A stretch of DNA of 34,953 nt from contig JAUNUP010000021.1 of the NCBI GenBank assembly GCA_030538115.1, positions 21,101-56,053 of the forward strand, read 5' to 3'. This document shows positions 16,042 to 24,473 of this stretch, in pieces. Source of the DNA: Dermatophilus congolensis. GTDB taxonomy: Bacteria > Actinomycetota > Actinomycetes > Actinomycetales > Dermatophilaceae. A program made the position numbers and the translations under genes. The notes under the pieces are model-generated. The model did not search any database. It was not told the origin of the DNA and saw only the letters and a list, made by a program, of their open reading frames with translations. How positions within the stretch are numbered: the first letter of the stretch is position 1; each line of letters opens with the position of its first letter.

Positions 16042-16392
16042 TCAGCCCCAACCGAGGTCGTGCAGACGCTCTTCGCTGATTCCGTAGTGGTGTGCGATCT
16101 CGTGAACCACCGTGATCGCCACCTCGTCACGCACCTCCTTCTCCGTGCGGCAGATGCGCAGGGTCGGTAGCCGATAGATCGTGATCCGGTCGGGCAACAG
16201 GCCACCCCAGTCGGTGCGTTCGGTGCGGGGCACGCCCTCGTACAGGCCCAGCAGTTCTTCTCCGGGAGTGGGGGACTCGTCCTCGACGAGAAAGACGACG
16301 TTCTCCAACATGTCGAGAAGCTCCTCCGGCACCTGATCGAGTGCCTCGCCCACGATCTCCTCGAACTTCTCCCGGTTCATCTCGACTGCCAC
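16042..16392 (-). CDS. Small zincin-like metallopeptidase family protein
   Basis: A 116-residue protein of the minimal zincin family (formerly DUF1025). It has the HExxH zinc motif in VVHEIAHHYGIS (His 97, Glu 98, His 101), with a preceding DRITIYRLP strand and a following SEERLHDLGWG that may give a third ligand. No signal peptide is present, so it should be cytoplasmic. Substrate is unknown for the family. The GTG at 16392 is used; an ATG at 16380 (MNREKFEE) is an equally good start. It lies downstream of the qcrB terminator on the same strand and probably has its own promoter between 16393 and 16426. Confidence 0.85.
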   Translation of the reverse strand: MAVEMNREKFEEIVGEALDQVPEELLDMLENVVFLVEDESPTPGEELLGLYEGVPRTERTDWGGLLPDRITIYRLPTLRICRTEKEVRDEVAITVVHEIAHHYGISEERLHDLGWG

Positions 16393-16426
16393 TCAACCAC
16401 TGTGCCCTGTGCCCCCGTGCAAAGCG

Positions 16427-16461
16427 AGGAGGCCGGTACCCGAATCGGGTACCGGCCTCCT
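16427..16461 (-). terminator. Hairpin terminator of the ctaE-qcrCAB operon
   Basis: A perfect 15-bp stem (16427-16441 with 16447-16461) and a 5-base loop, 26 bases downstream of the qcrB stop on the minus strand. On that strand the stem is followed by CGCTTTGC, a weak T-tract. The sequence stops readthrough into the metallopeptidase gene. Confidence 0.8.
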
Positions 16462-16487
16462 GACTTTCGCTATGTCAGCGGTGACGA

Positions 16488-18167
16488 TCAGTGACCACTG
16501 AGGGCCTTGCTGTCGTCGTGGTGGTCGTCGTGCGACGCCGCGATCTCCGCAGGAGTCGGGGGCTCGACCCGGTCGCTGAAGAAGAACCGGGACCAAGCCG
16601 CGCGCCTGCGGTTCTTGCGGCCCAGAGGCGCGTGCACCCCGAGCGCGTCGGAACCGGTTTCGACCTCCAGCGGACGCTGCACCTCGCGCTGCACGAGAAT
16701 CCAGCGCTCGTAGTCGGAGAGCGGCTCGTGGACCTCGTAGAAGCGACCCTCTTCGGTCTGCACGATGACACCGGACTCCCCGCCGTGCAGGGCCTTCTCA
16801 CGGTCACGACGCTGCAGCGACAGGCACAGACGCTTGGTGACCCAGAAGACGATGATCGGGCCGAGGAAGAAGAAGATCCTCAGGAAGATCGTGATGTCGT
16901 TGATCGACAGGCCGGTCTTGATCGCGATGATGTCGTTCGTCGTTGCGAGCGAGAGCACCAGGTACGCCGTGATGGCGGCGGCACCGATGGCCGTGCGGGT
17001 CGGCTGGTTGCGGGGACGGTCGAGCAGGTGGTGCTCGCGCTTGTCACCGGTGACCCAGGCTTCCAGGAACGGGTAGGCGCCCATGATCGTGAACACGACC
17101 GGCAGCAGGATGATCGATCCGAGGGCCACGTTGAGGCTCAGCGTGTAGCCGAGGATCTCGAACTCGAGCCAGCCCGGCAGCAGACGCAGCGCGCCGTCGG
17201 AGAACCACATGTACCAGTCGGGCTGCACACCGGCGGTGACCGGCGACGGGTCGTACGGACCGTAGGCCCAGATCGGGTTGATCGTCACCAGCGCCGAGAT
17301 CAGCGTGATGATGCCGAACACGATGAAGAAGAAGCCACCGGCCTTGGCCGCGTACACCGGCATCACGGGGAAGCCGACGACGTTGTCGTTGGTGCGGCCG
17401 GGGCCGGGGTACTGCGTGTGCTTCTGCAGCGCGACCATCACAATGTGAGCGCCGAACAGGCCGACCAGGATGGCCGGGATCAGCAGCACGTGCACCGTGA
17501 AGAGCCTGGGGATGATCATGAGGCCCGGGAACGAGCCGTCGAACAAGAAGTAGCTCATGTAGGTGCCGATGACCGGCGAGGAGACAAGGAAGCCTTCCAT
17601 CACGCGAAGACCGGTGCCCGAGAGCAGGTCGTCGGGGAGGGAGTAGCCGGCGAAGCCCTCGATCATGGCCAGCAGCAGCAGGACCGTACCGATGACCCAG
17701 TTCATCTCGCGCGGCTTGCGGAACGCGCCGGTGAAGAACACGCGGGCGGCGTGCAGGCCGACGGCTGCGACGAAGAACAGGGCGCCCCAGTGGTGGATCT
17801 GCCGCATGAGCAGACCGCCCTTGACCTCGAACGTGATGTCGAGGGTGGAGGCGTAGGCCTCGGACATGCCGATGCCGTTGAGCGGGGCGTACGAACCCTC
17901 GTAGGTGATGTGCGTCATGCTCGGCACGAACCACATCGTGAGGAAGATGCCGGTGATGAGGCACGCGATCATCGAGTACATCGCGACTTCACCGAGCATG
18001 AACGACCAGTGGTCGGGGAAGACCTTCTTGAGCAGGTAGCGCATGGGCTTGGCCAGACCTGTGCGGTCGTCGAACCAGCCCGCGAGGCCGCCTCCGCCCT
18101 TACCCGTGGCCGGGCGAGCCTGCGTCTCGTCTACAGCGGAAGGGGCGCTGTGCTGTGTGGCGGTCAT
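16488..18167 (-). CDS. qcrB: Cytochrome bc1 complex, cytochrome b subunit
   Basis: A 559-residue QcrB, the menaquinol-oxidising membrane subunit with two b hemes. Heme His pairs lie in RQIHHWGALFFVAAVGLHAARV and LFTVHVLLIPAILVGLFGAHIV (given in parts: QIHHWGALFF, VGLHAARV, FTVHVLL, FGAHIVMV). The quinol-oxidation motif is PDWYMW, the actinobacterial form of PEWY. After about eight core helices there are further helices and a long charged C-terminal tail of about 100 residues, as in other actinomycetes. The start overlaps the qcrA stop by 4 bases (ATGA). This is the target site family of Q203-type bc1 inhibitors in mycobacteria. Confidence 0.97.
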   Translation of the reverse strand: MTATQHSAPSAVDETQARPATGKGGGGLAGWFDDRTGLAKPMRYLLKKVFPDHWSFMLGEVAMYSMIACLITGIFLTMWFVPSMTHITYEGSYAPLNGIGMSEAYASTLDITFEVKGGLLMRQIHHWGALFFVAAVGLHAARVFFTGAFRKPREMNWVIGTVLLLLAMIEGFAGYSLPDDLLSGTGLRVMEGFLVSSPVIGTYMSYFLFDGSFPGLMIIPRLFTVHVLLIPAILVGLFGAHIVMVALQKHTQYPGPGRTNDNVVGFPVMPVYAAKAGGFFFIVFGIITLISALVTINPIWAYGPYDPSPVTAGVQPDWYMWFSDGALRLLPGWLEFEILGYTLSLNVALGSIILLPVVFTIMGAYPFLEAWVTGDKREHHLLDRPRNQPTRTAIGAAAITAYLVLSLATTNDIIAIKTGLSINDITIFLRIFFFLGPIIVFWVTKRLCLSLQRRDREKALHGGESGVIVQTEEGRFYEVHEPLSDYERWILVQREVQRPLEVETGSDALGVHAPLGRKNRRRAAWSRFFFSDRVEPPTPAEIAASHDDHHDDSKALSGH

Positions 18168-19318
18168 CCACGCTCCCAGAAGCTCGGGCCCACGGGCTCT
18201 TCGAAGCCGCGGGCGGCGACGAGGTACCCCTCGGCGTCAACGGTGATGGGCAGCTGCGGCAGCGGTCGCTTGGCGGGGCCGAAGACGACCGCGCAGTCCT
18301 GCTTGAGGTCGAAGGTCGACTGGTGGCACGGGCAGAGCAGGTGGTGCGTCTGCTGCTCGTACAGGCCGACCGGGCAACCGGCGTGCGTGCAGATCTTGTT
18401 GTAGGCCACGATGCCCTGGTAGCCCCACTCGGCCATCTTCGGGTTCTCGATGTCCTCGGGCTTGAGGCGCATGAGCAGAACCGGGGCCTTCGCCTTGCGC
18501 TCGAGGTAGCCGAGCTCCTGATCGAAGCGGTAGACGCCGGTGCGCTTCTCTTCGGCGGAGACGTAGCCGAGCTCGTCGAGCTCTTCCAACGACTTGTCCA
18601 TGTGCTCGGGCAGCACGTGGAACGCCGAACCGATCGTCACGTCACTGGCGTGGATCGGGGTGAGCTCCGGGTCACGGACCAGGCGCATGCCGGCCTGCCA
18701 GAACGTCTCCGACTTGTCGGCACCCGGTGCCGGGCCGAGGCCACCGACGAGCTGCAGCACCGGCGGGATGGCGAAGATGCCGAGCGCGGTGCCACCGAGC
18801 AGACCGATCATGGGACGACGGCCGAGCTGGGCGCCCTGGCCGCCCTCCTTCATGATGTCGACCACGGCAGCGCGGTCCTCGTCGGAGGAACGCATCGGGT
18901 GACGCTCTTCGACGGTCTCCTCGTCGGGCATGAGGGTCTTGGCCCAGTGCACGGCGGCGAGGCCGATGCCGAGCAGGCTCAGGCCCATGCCGAGGCCCAG
19001 CAGCAGGTGCAGCAGGTTCACGTTGCCGAAGAACGGGAAGAAGATCATCGTGTCCTTGTCGATCGCGAAGTACGCGATGACGAAGCCGATGGTCCCGAGA
19101 ATCGAGAGCGTGAAGAGGAAGAGCACCTGACGCTCGGCGCGCTTGGCGGCTGCCGGGTCTACGTCGGCGTGACGGGGCTGGTGCGGGGGAAGACCCGGGT
19201 TCGCGAACTGCTCCGGGATACCACCCGTACCCACCACATGGCCGTTGTCCAACGAGACTGCCGTGGACTCGCCACCGCTACCGGGGGCCCCGGTGCCGGG
19301 GCTGCCGTGTTCGTTCAT
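18164..19318 (-). CDS. qcrA: Cytochrome bc1 complex, Rieske iron-sulfur subunit
   Basis: A 384-residue actinobacterial Rieske protein, much longer than proteobacterial ones because of three N-terminal membrane helices (about 62-84, 95-122, 170-192). The [2Fe-2S] ligands are Cys 310 and His 312 in CTHAGCPVG and Cys 329 and His 332 in CPCHQSTFD; Cys 315 and Cys 331 form the usual disulfide. No Tat signal is obvious at the extreme N-terminus, as expected for this multi-helix type. It follows qcrC by 41 bases and overlaps qcrB by 4. Confidence 0.97.
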   Translation of the reverse strand: MNEHGSPGTGAPGSGGESTAVSLDNGHVVGTGGIPEQFANPGLPPHQPRHADVDPAAAKRAERQVLFLFTLSILGTIGFVIAYFAIDKDTMIFFPFFGNVNLLHLLLGLGMGLSLLGIGLAAVHWAKTLMPDEETVEERHPMRSSDEDRAAVVDIMKEGGQGAQLGRRPMIGLLGGTALGIFAIPPVLQLVGGLGPAPGADKSETFWQAGMRLVRDPELTPIHASDVTIGSAFHVLPEHMDKSLEELDELGYVSAEEKRTGVYRFDQELGYLERKAKAPVLLMRLKPEDIENPKMAEWGYQGIVAYNKICTHAGCPVGLYEQQTHHLLCPCHQSTFDLKQDCAVVFGPAKRPLPQLPITVDAEGYLVAARGFEEPVGPSFWERG

Positions 19319-19359
19319 TGTCGTGTCAATCCTGTCGGTCCGTGAGGAGAAGGGTGGTC

Positions 19360-20175
19360 TCAGGCGGCCTTGCGGGCGAGCCAGACAGCGGCGCCGAGCA
19401 TGATCGGCACGCCGAGGCCCCAGAGGAAGTAGCCGTCGCCGACCGGGCCGATGTTGCCGAGGGAGTGACCGCCGTAGTTCTGGTTGCGGTCGAGCTCGTG
19501 CAGGAAGGCGATGACGTCGGCCTTGGCCTGCGGGTTGAGGTTGGTGTCGCTGAAGACCGGCATGGACTGCGGGCCCGTGACCATCGCCTCGTAGATGTGC
19601 TTGCCCTCGATGTCGTTCAGCGGAGGGGCGTACTTACCGCGCGTCAGTGCACCGCCGGAGCCGGCGAAGTTGTGGCACATGGCGCAGTTGACGCGGAAGA
19701 TCTCGCCGCCGCGCGCGATGTCGGCGCCCTCGCCGCTCGAGTAGCGCTCGTCGGGGATACCCGGGCCGGGGCCGAGAGTGCTGACGTAGGCAGCCATCTG
19801 GTTGATCTGGTTCTGGTCGAACTTCGGCTGACCGCGCTTGGCCTGCACGCCGGGCACCGTCAGAGGCATGCGTCCGGTGCCGACCTGGAAGTCGACGGAG
19901 GCCGCGCCGACACCGACGAGGCTCGGGCCGAACGAGGTGCCGTCGGCAGCGACGCGGCCTTCGCCGTTCATGCCGTGACAGGAGGCGCAGTTGGCCTGGA
20001 AGAGCTGCTTACCGGCGGTGACGTCGTCGCCGGTGGCGGTGACGACCGCCGGTGCACCGGCGTCTGCCCTACCGGGCGCGACGAGCGCGTAGATGGTGCC
20101 CATGGCAACCAGGCCGATGACGAGCAGCACGGCGAACACCGCCGGGTGGCGCCTGCGGGCTGTTGATGCGTTCAC
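19360..20175 (-). CDS. qcrC: Cytochrome bc1 complex, di-heme cytochrome c subunit
   Basis: A 271-residue QcrC, the fused di-heme cytochrome c that passes electrons directly from the Rieske protein to CuA of the aa3 oxidase, replacing soluble cytochrome c in actinobacteria. It has an N-terminal membrane anchor (about 12-33), two c-type heme sites CASCH (63-67) and CAMCH (164-168), and a C-terminal membrane helix (about 250-267). The GTG at 20175 is chosen because AAAGGA lies 7 bases before it; the frame can be extended to 20238 but without a better start. It is 93 bases downstream of ctaE. Confidence 0.96.
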   Translation of the reverse strand: MNASTARRRHPAVFAVLLVIGLVAMGTIYALVAPGRADAGAPAVVTATGDDVTAGKQLFQANCASCHGMNGEGRVAADGTSFGPSLVGVGAASVDFQVGTGRMPLTVPGVQAKRGQPKFDQNQINQMAAYVSTLGPGPGIPDERYSSGEGADIARGGEIFRVNCAMCHNFAGSGGALTRGKYAPPLNDIEGKHIYEAMVTGPQSMPVFSDTNLNPQAKADVIAFLHELDRNQNYGGHSLGNIGPVGDGYFLWGLGVPIMLGAAVWLARKAA

Positions 20176-20268
20176 GTGGGGGTCCTTTGCGGTCTGGGGC
20201 GATCGCAGAGTGCGGGGCCGAATCTCGTGGCCGCCCACTCGTAACTACAGGGTGGGTGTGGGCGGGTA

Positions 20269-20934
20269 CTAGCGAAGCAGGTAGATGGCCGCGAACAGCG
20301 CGATCCAAACCACGTCGACGAAGTGCCAGTAGTAGGAGGTGACGATCGCGCCCGTGGCCTGGCGGTGCGTGAACTGCTTGGCCGTCATGCTGCGCCCGAT
20401 GATGAGCAGGAACGCGATGAGGCCGCCGATCACGTGGATGGCGTGGAAGCCGGTGGTCAGGTAGAAGGCCGACGCGTAGGCGTTGGAGTTCAAGGCGATG
20501 CCGTGAGCCCACAGCTCGGCGTACTCGAAGACCTGACCGGCGACGAAGACGCCGCCGAAGATGTAGGTGAGCACGTACCACTCGCGCATGCCCCACTTGC
20601 CGATCTGCCAGATCGAGCCCTGACGGCTGCCGATGCCCTGCTCTGCCTTGAAGACGCCGAGCTGGCACCAGATCGAGGAGATCACGAGGACCATCGTGTT
20701 GGCGGCGGCGAACGGCACGTTCAGCTTGGCGGTCTCTTCGGCCCACAGATCGGGGCGCACCGCACGGATGCTGAAGTAGATCGCGAACATGCCGGCGAAG
20801 AACATCAATTCGCTGCTCAGCCAGACGATGGTGCCGACTGCGGCCATGTTCGGCCGAGTAACTGGGCCCTGTCCGAAACCCGCGTGGGCGCGCGGGTTGT
20901 GGCTGCCATGGGATGAGGAGGAAACGGTCGTCAC
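20269..20934 (-). CDS. ctaE: Cytochrome c oxidase subunit III
   Basis: A 221-residue heme-copper oxidase subunit III with five to seven helices. Seen: [43 protein letters not shown] and [15 protein letters not shown], the family landmarks. It lacks the first two helices of the mitochondrial type, as usual in actinobacteria. The GTG at 20934 lies 6 bases after a CATAAT box, suggesting a leaderless mRNA. It leads the ctaE-qcrC-qcrA-qcrB operon, so oxidase subunit III is made with the bc1 subunits rather than with ctaCDF. Confidence 0.96.
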   Translation of the reverse strand: MTTVSSSSHGSHNPRAHAGFGQGPVTRPNMAAVGTIVWLSSELMFFAGMFAIYFSIRAVRPDLWAEETAKLNVPFAAANTMVLVISSIWCQLGVFKAEQGIGSRQGSIWQIGKWGMREWYVLTYIFGGVFVAGQVFEYAELWAHGIALNSNAYASAFYLTTGFHAIHVIGGLIAFLLIIGRSMTAKQFTHRQATGAIVTSYYWHFVDVVWIALFAAIYLLR

Positions 20935-20940
20935 GCCGCC

Positions 20941-20946
20941 ATTATG
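20941..20946 (-). promoter_or_regulatory. Leaderless promoter -10 box (CATAAT) of the ctaE-qcrCAB operon
   Basis: On the minus strand CATAAT is followed by 6 bases and the GTG at 20934. It is the closest match to the TATAAT consensus in the window, which fits a highly expressed respiratory operon. Confidence 0.6.
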
Positions 20947-21059
20947 TCTTGAACATCACGCCCAAAGTGATTCGGGACACCACGAGTCTGGCTCGAATCG
21001 TGCCTTTTTCTCTTTTTGCCCGTCTCGCGCCGGGTCCCTCGGGCGGGTCCGGCAGTCGC

Positions 21060-21065
21060 TAGGAT
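21060..21065 (+). promoter_or_regulatory. Leaderless promoter -10 box (TAGGAT) for the receiver-like gene and trpD
   Basis: TAGGAT is followed by 6 bases and the ATG at 21072. No ribosome binding site is present. It would drive the receiver-like gene and the overlapping trpD. Confidence 0.55.
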
Positions 21066-21071
21066 CAGGGC

Positions 21072-21518
21072 ATGAGCGGTTTGACAGCGTCGGGCACCTC
21101 CACTGCCGGCACCACCACGCAGGTGCGTCAGGTCAGAGTCCTCCTCTACAGCGACGATCGCAGCACGCGTGAACAGGTGATGCGATCGGTCGGGCGGCGC
21201 CCGGCGCGCGATGTCGAGGTCGTCGAATGGAAGGAGTGCGCCACGCCGGTGGCGGCCGAGGCCGAGGCGAAGGCCGGCGGGTACGACCTGTTCGTCTTCG
21301 ACGGTGAAGCCGTACCGCTGGGTGGCATGGGTCTGTGCCGCCAGCTGAAGTTCGAGGTCTACGACTGCCCGCCCGTGGTCGTGCTCACCGGGCGTCCTCA
21401 AGACGCCTGGCTCGCCGCGTGGTCGTACGCCGAGCGCGCGGTGCCTCACCCCCTCGACCCGCTGGTGCTCGCGCGCGCAGTGGCCGACGTGGTGCGCGAG
21501 TCCGTTTCCGCTTCATGA
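21072..21518 (+). CDS. Stand-alone response-regulator receiver-like protein
   Basis: A 148-residue protein with a CheY-like receiver fold and no output domain. After a Ser/Thr-rich N-terminus, VRVLLYSDD supplies the acidic pair (Asp 28, Asp 29), YDLFVFDGEA the phospho-acceptor position (Asp 77), and VVVLTGRPQ the Thr (106). The invariant Lys of the KP turn is His 126 in AVPHPLDPLVL, which suggests impaired or altered phosphorylation. No histidine kinase is nearby. Its stop overlaps the trpD start by 4 bases (ATGA), so the two proteins are made together. A regulatory role for tryptophan synthesis or the adjacent respiratory operon is speculation. Confidence 0.8.
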   Translation: MSGLTASGTSTAGTTTQVRQVRVLLYSDDRSTREQVMRSVGRRPARDVEVVEWKECATPVAAEAEAKAGGYDLFVFDGEAVPLGGMGLCRQLKFEVYDCPPVVVLTGRPQDAWLAAWSYAERAVPHPLDPLVLARAVADVVRESVSAS

Positions 21519-22573
21519 GCGAGTCGCACACCTGGCCAGACGTATTGACCCATCTCATCGCCGGCCGCGATCTCGACGCGGACTCGGCGAGTTGGGCCAT
21601 GGAACAGGTCATGTCGGGCAATGCCTCGCCGTCACAAGTCGCCGGTTTTCTCATGGCCCTCGCGGCCAAGGGCGAGACGGTCGACGAGGTGCGGGGTGTC
21701 GCCGACACGATGCTTGCTCACGCGACTCCGCTCGACGCGCCAGTGCCCAGCCTCGACATCGTCGGTACCGGCGGTGACCGGGCCAACACGGTGAACATCT
21801 CGACGATGGCATCGATCGTCACCGCGGCGAGCGGCATCAGCATCGTCAAGCACGGCAACCGTGCGGCGTCGTCCAAGTCGGGCACGGCCGACTGTCTCGA
21901 AGCTCTCGGACTCGACCTCTCGTTGCAGCCGGAGCGTGTCGGGCAGGTGGCGCGCGAAGTGGGCATCACCTTCTGTTTCGCCCAGGTCTTCCACCCATCG
22001 ATGCGGCACGCTGCGGTCACGCGACGTGATCTGGGAGTTCCGACGATCTTCAACGTGCTCGGCCCGATCACCAACCCGGCACGGCCCACCTACTCCGTGG
22101 TCGGAGTCGCATCGGCGCGCATGGCTCCGATTGTGGCCGGCGTGTTCGCCGCCCGCGGCACCGACGCTGCCGTGTTCCGCGGAGACGACGGGCTCGACGA
22201 GTTGACGATCACCACGACCTCCCACGTCTGGTGGGTCAAGGGCGGCGAGATCAGCGAGTACGTGGTGGACCCGCGCACCTATGGGTTCGAGATCGCACCG
22301 ATCGAGACGTTGCGCGGCGGCGAGCCCGCCGACAATGCTGCCGTCGTTCTCGACTTGCTGGCCGGTAAGCAGTGGCCGGTGCGTTCGGCTGTTCTGCTCA
22401 ATGCCGGCATCGCGGCTGCGGTGGCCAACGCCGGGCCTGACACAGTGACCGACCAGGCGAGCTTCGAGGCCGCGCTTCGAGCGGGTATCGACCAGGCGGC
22501 GCAGGCGATCGACTCCGGCGCCGCCACGGCCAAGCTCCAAGAATGGAAGGCCGCTACGCTCGCCGGTCGGTGA
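21515..22573 (+). CDS. trpD: Anthranilate phosphoribosyltransferase
   Basis: A 352-residue TrpD, which joins anthranilate and PRPP to form phosphoribosyl-anthranilate, the second step of tryptophan synthesis. Seen: the PRPP loop DIVGTGGDRANTVNIST (residues 81-97), KHGNRAASSKSGTAD, FAQVFHPSMRH, RRDLGVPTIFNVLGPITNP and FRGDDGLDELT. Length is normal for the family. The ATG at 21515 overlaps the preceding receiver-like gene; a longer frame to 21335 is not needed. Other trp genes are absent from the window. The 3' end overlaps the convergent exonuclease gene by 20 bases. Confidence 0.96.
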   Translation: MSESHTWPDVLTHLIAGRDLDADSASWAMEQVMSGNASPSQVAGFLMALAAKGETVDEVRGVADTMLAHATPLDAPVPSLDIVGTGGDRANTVNISTMASIVTAASGISIVKHGNRAASSKSGTADCLEALGLDLSLQPERVGQVAREVGITFCFAQVFHPSMRHAAVTRRDLGVPTIFNVLGPITNPARPTYSVVGVASARMAPIVAGVFAARGTDAAVFRGDDGLDELTITTTSHVWWVKGGEISEYVVDPRTYGFEIAPIETLRGGEPADNAAVVLDLLAGKQWPVRSAVLLNAGIAAAVANAGPDTVTDQASFEAALRAGIDQAAQAIDSGAATAKLQEWKAATLAGR

Positions 22574-24269
22574 GCGACCTCGGTTCTGCGAACACGTCGG
22601 CGTAAGCGCCCGCCCCTCCCACAGGGCAGGCCCACGTGCCGTCGACCTGTACCAACCGGGTGCCCGGCTGGGTGAGCCAGTCGCAGACGATGCGCACCTC
22701 TTCAGGAAGTGCCGCGCCGATTCTGTTGCGCGGCGCTTCTTCGACCGACGCCGACACGGTCATCGCCGAGATGTACGGCATCGGGTCTGCGCCACGCGGG
22801 CTCACCCCCGTGGCGGCGACGCGCCCGTGCCGGACGCACGCGAATTCCCAGCCACCGACTGCGCGGCGCCGGGCCGCCACGAGTTCGGGGAGTGCGGCGA
22901 GCGCGAACGCGTCTTGAGCGCGACGGCAGGCCAGCACGAGGGTTCGGGCGCGGTCTCGGGTGTCGGCCGCGTCTTCGTAGCGTTCGTCGGCGGCGAGCGA
23001 GTTCATCCTTTCGCGCAGTAGCCCCACGACGTCTGCGCCGTTGCCGACGAGCATCTCGCGTGCGCGCGCAGCGGCGAGCTCGGCGTATTCGGCCGGAGAC
23101 TGCCGCCCTTCACAGGGTGCGCCGCAGCGCCCCATCTCGGCGAGGGCGCATGCAGACCCTGTGCCGCTGACGGAGATGCGGGTCGTGCACCGCCGCAGAG
23201 GAAGCACGTCGTGCAAGGCCTCGACCGCCTCGGTCGCGGCGAGGTGCGAACCGAACGGCCCCGCATAGTCGGCGCCGTCGTCGCGCACCTCGCGCACGAT
23301 CGACATGCGCGGAAAGTGCTCCCCCGTCAGCTTGATCCACGGGGCTCGCGACGGCCGCCGGGAACGTCGGTTGTACGGCGGTTCGTGCTCGGCGATGAGG
23401 CGGAGTTCTCGGACCTGTGCTTCGAGAACCGTCGCGCAGACGACGGGCGTCACGTGAGAGGCCGCGGCGATCATGTCGTTCATGCGCGAGCGTTGTTCGG
23501 CCGCCGTGAAGTACGACTTGACGCGCCTGCGGATGTCGGTGGAGGTGCCGACGTAGAGCACCTTTCCGGCGTGGTCTTTGAACATGTAGACCCCCGGCGC
23601 TGAGGGCAGGTTGTCGGCCAGGTGACGCTTGCGGCGTTGCATCTCTGTCACCCGGGTCGTGAACCCGGCCAGTTCTTCCAGCGTCGTGACACCCAGCGAG
23701 CCCGCCCGGCCGAGCAGCGCGTGCAGTACGTCGACCGTGGCCCGGGCATCGTGCAACGCCCTGTGATCGGGGGTTTGCGTGGCCCCGAAAAGCGCCGCGA
23801 GCGAAGCGAGCTTGTTGTTCGGTGATTCGTCGCGGGTGACGAGCCGACGGGCGAGAGCGACCGTATCGACGACTCGGGCACCGGGCCACGGAGCCCCGAG
23901 CCGCTTGGCCGCGGCCTTGAGAAAGCCGATGTCGAACGGTGCGTTGTGTGCCACCAGCACACTGCCGTGAGCGAATTCGAGAAAAGAAGGGATCACCGCG
24001 TTCTCGCGGGGAGCGCCCGCCACCATCGCGTCGGTGATGCCGGTGAGCACCGAGATGAAGGCGGGGATCGGCTCGCCCGGGTTGACGAGCGTGGAGAACT
24101 CGCCGAGTACCTCGCCTGCCCGTACCTTGACCGCGCCGACCTCGGTGATCTTGCAGGTCTCGGAGCTGCCACCCGTGGTTTCGAGGTCGACGACGACGAA
24201 CGTGACCTGCGACAGCGGAGTGCTCGGCCGGTCGAGGTGATCGTCGAAGGTTCCTTGGATGGCGTACAT
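22554..24269 (-). CDS. DEDDh exonuclease fused to UvrC-like GIY-YIG nuclease domain
   Basis: A 571-residue two-part nuclease (Rv2191-like). Residues 20-185 are a DnaQ-type DEDDh 3'-5' exonuclease: VVDLETTGG (Asp 28, Glu 30), HNAPFDIGF (Asp 113) and HRALHD (His 169, Asp 174). Residues 220-310 form a UvrC-type GIY-YIG domain with PGVYMF and LYVGTSTDIRRRV. Next comes a UvrC-like cysteine segment CALAEMGRCGAPC and a UVR-like motif around MNSLAADERYEDAADTRD. The UvrC RNase H-like and HhH parts are missing. A role in DNA repair is likely but unproven. The ATG at 24269 follows a TAGGGT leaderless box. It is convergent with trpD. Confidence 0.9.
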   Translation of the reverse strand: MYAIQGTFDDHLDRPSTPLSQVTFVVVDLETTGGSSETCKITEVGAVKVRAGEVLGEFSTLVNPGEPIPAFISVLTGITDAMVAGAPRENAVIPSFLEFAHGSVLVAHNAPFDIGFLKAAAKRLGAPWPGARVVDTVALARRLVTRDESPNNKLASLAALFGATQTPDHRALHDARATVDVLHALLGRAGSLGVTTLEELAGFTTRVTEMQRRKRHLADNLPSAPGVYMFKDHAGKVLYVGTSTDIRRRVKSYFTAAEQRSRMNDMIAAASHVTPVVCATVLEAQVRELRLIAEHEPPYNRRSRRPSRAPWIKLTGEHFPRMSIVREVRDDGADYAGPFGSHLAATEAVEALHDVLPLRRCTTRISVSGTGSACALAEMGRCGAPCEGRQSPAEYAELAAARAREMLVGNGADVVGLLRERMNSLAADERYEDAADTRDRARTLVLACRRAQDAFALAALPELVAARRRAVGGWEFACVRHGRVAATGVSPRGADPMPYISAMTVSASVEEAPRNRIGAALPEEVRIVCDWLTQPGTRLVQVDGTWACPVGGAGAYADVFAEPRSLTDRRA

Positions 24270-24276
24270 GTGCCGC

Positions 24277-24282
24277 ACCCTA
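24277..24282 (-). promoter_or_regulatory. Leaderless promoter -10 box (TAGGGT) for the exonuclease/UvrC-like gene
   Basis: On the minus strand TAGGGT is followed by 7 bases and the ATG at 24269. This decides the start; the frame remains open to 24596 but without a supported start. Confidence 0.55.
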
Positions 24283-24473
24283 GGCGGCACCACCGACAAG
24301 GTCGTGACGCCGTGCCGTGCGGGTCGGCACGAGCGGTGCTGTCGGTGGGGGTGCATAGCGTCAGCGACACGAACCCGATACGGGGACGGCGTGACTGTCG
24401 AGGTATCCGACCTCAGCCGGTCGCGAGATGCCCAGCAGGACGCTTCAGGGCACACCAGAAGGAGGAACACGTC

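Noticed and set aside
16491..18404. 637-residue open frame antisense to qcrB
   Set aside because: Its composition is Arg/Glu/Asp/His-rich low complexity, typical of antisense frames in GC-rich DNA, and it lies opposite a gene with full cytochrome b motifs.
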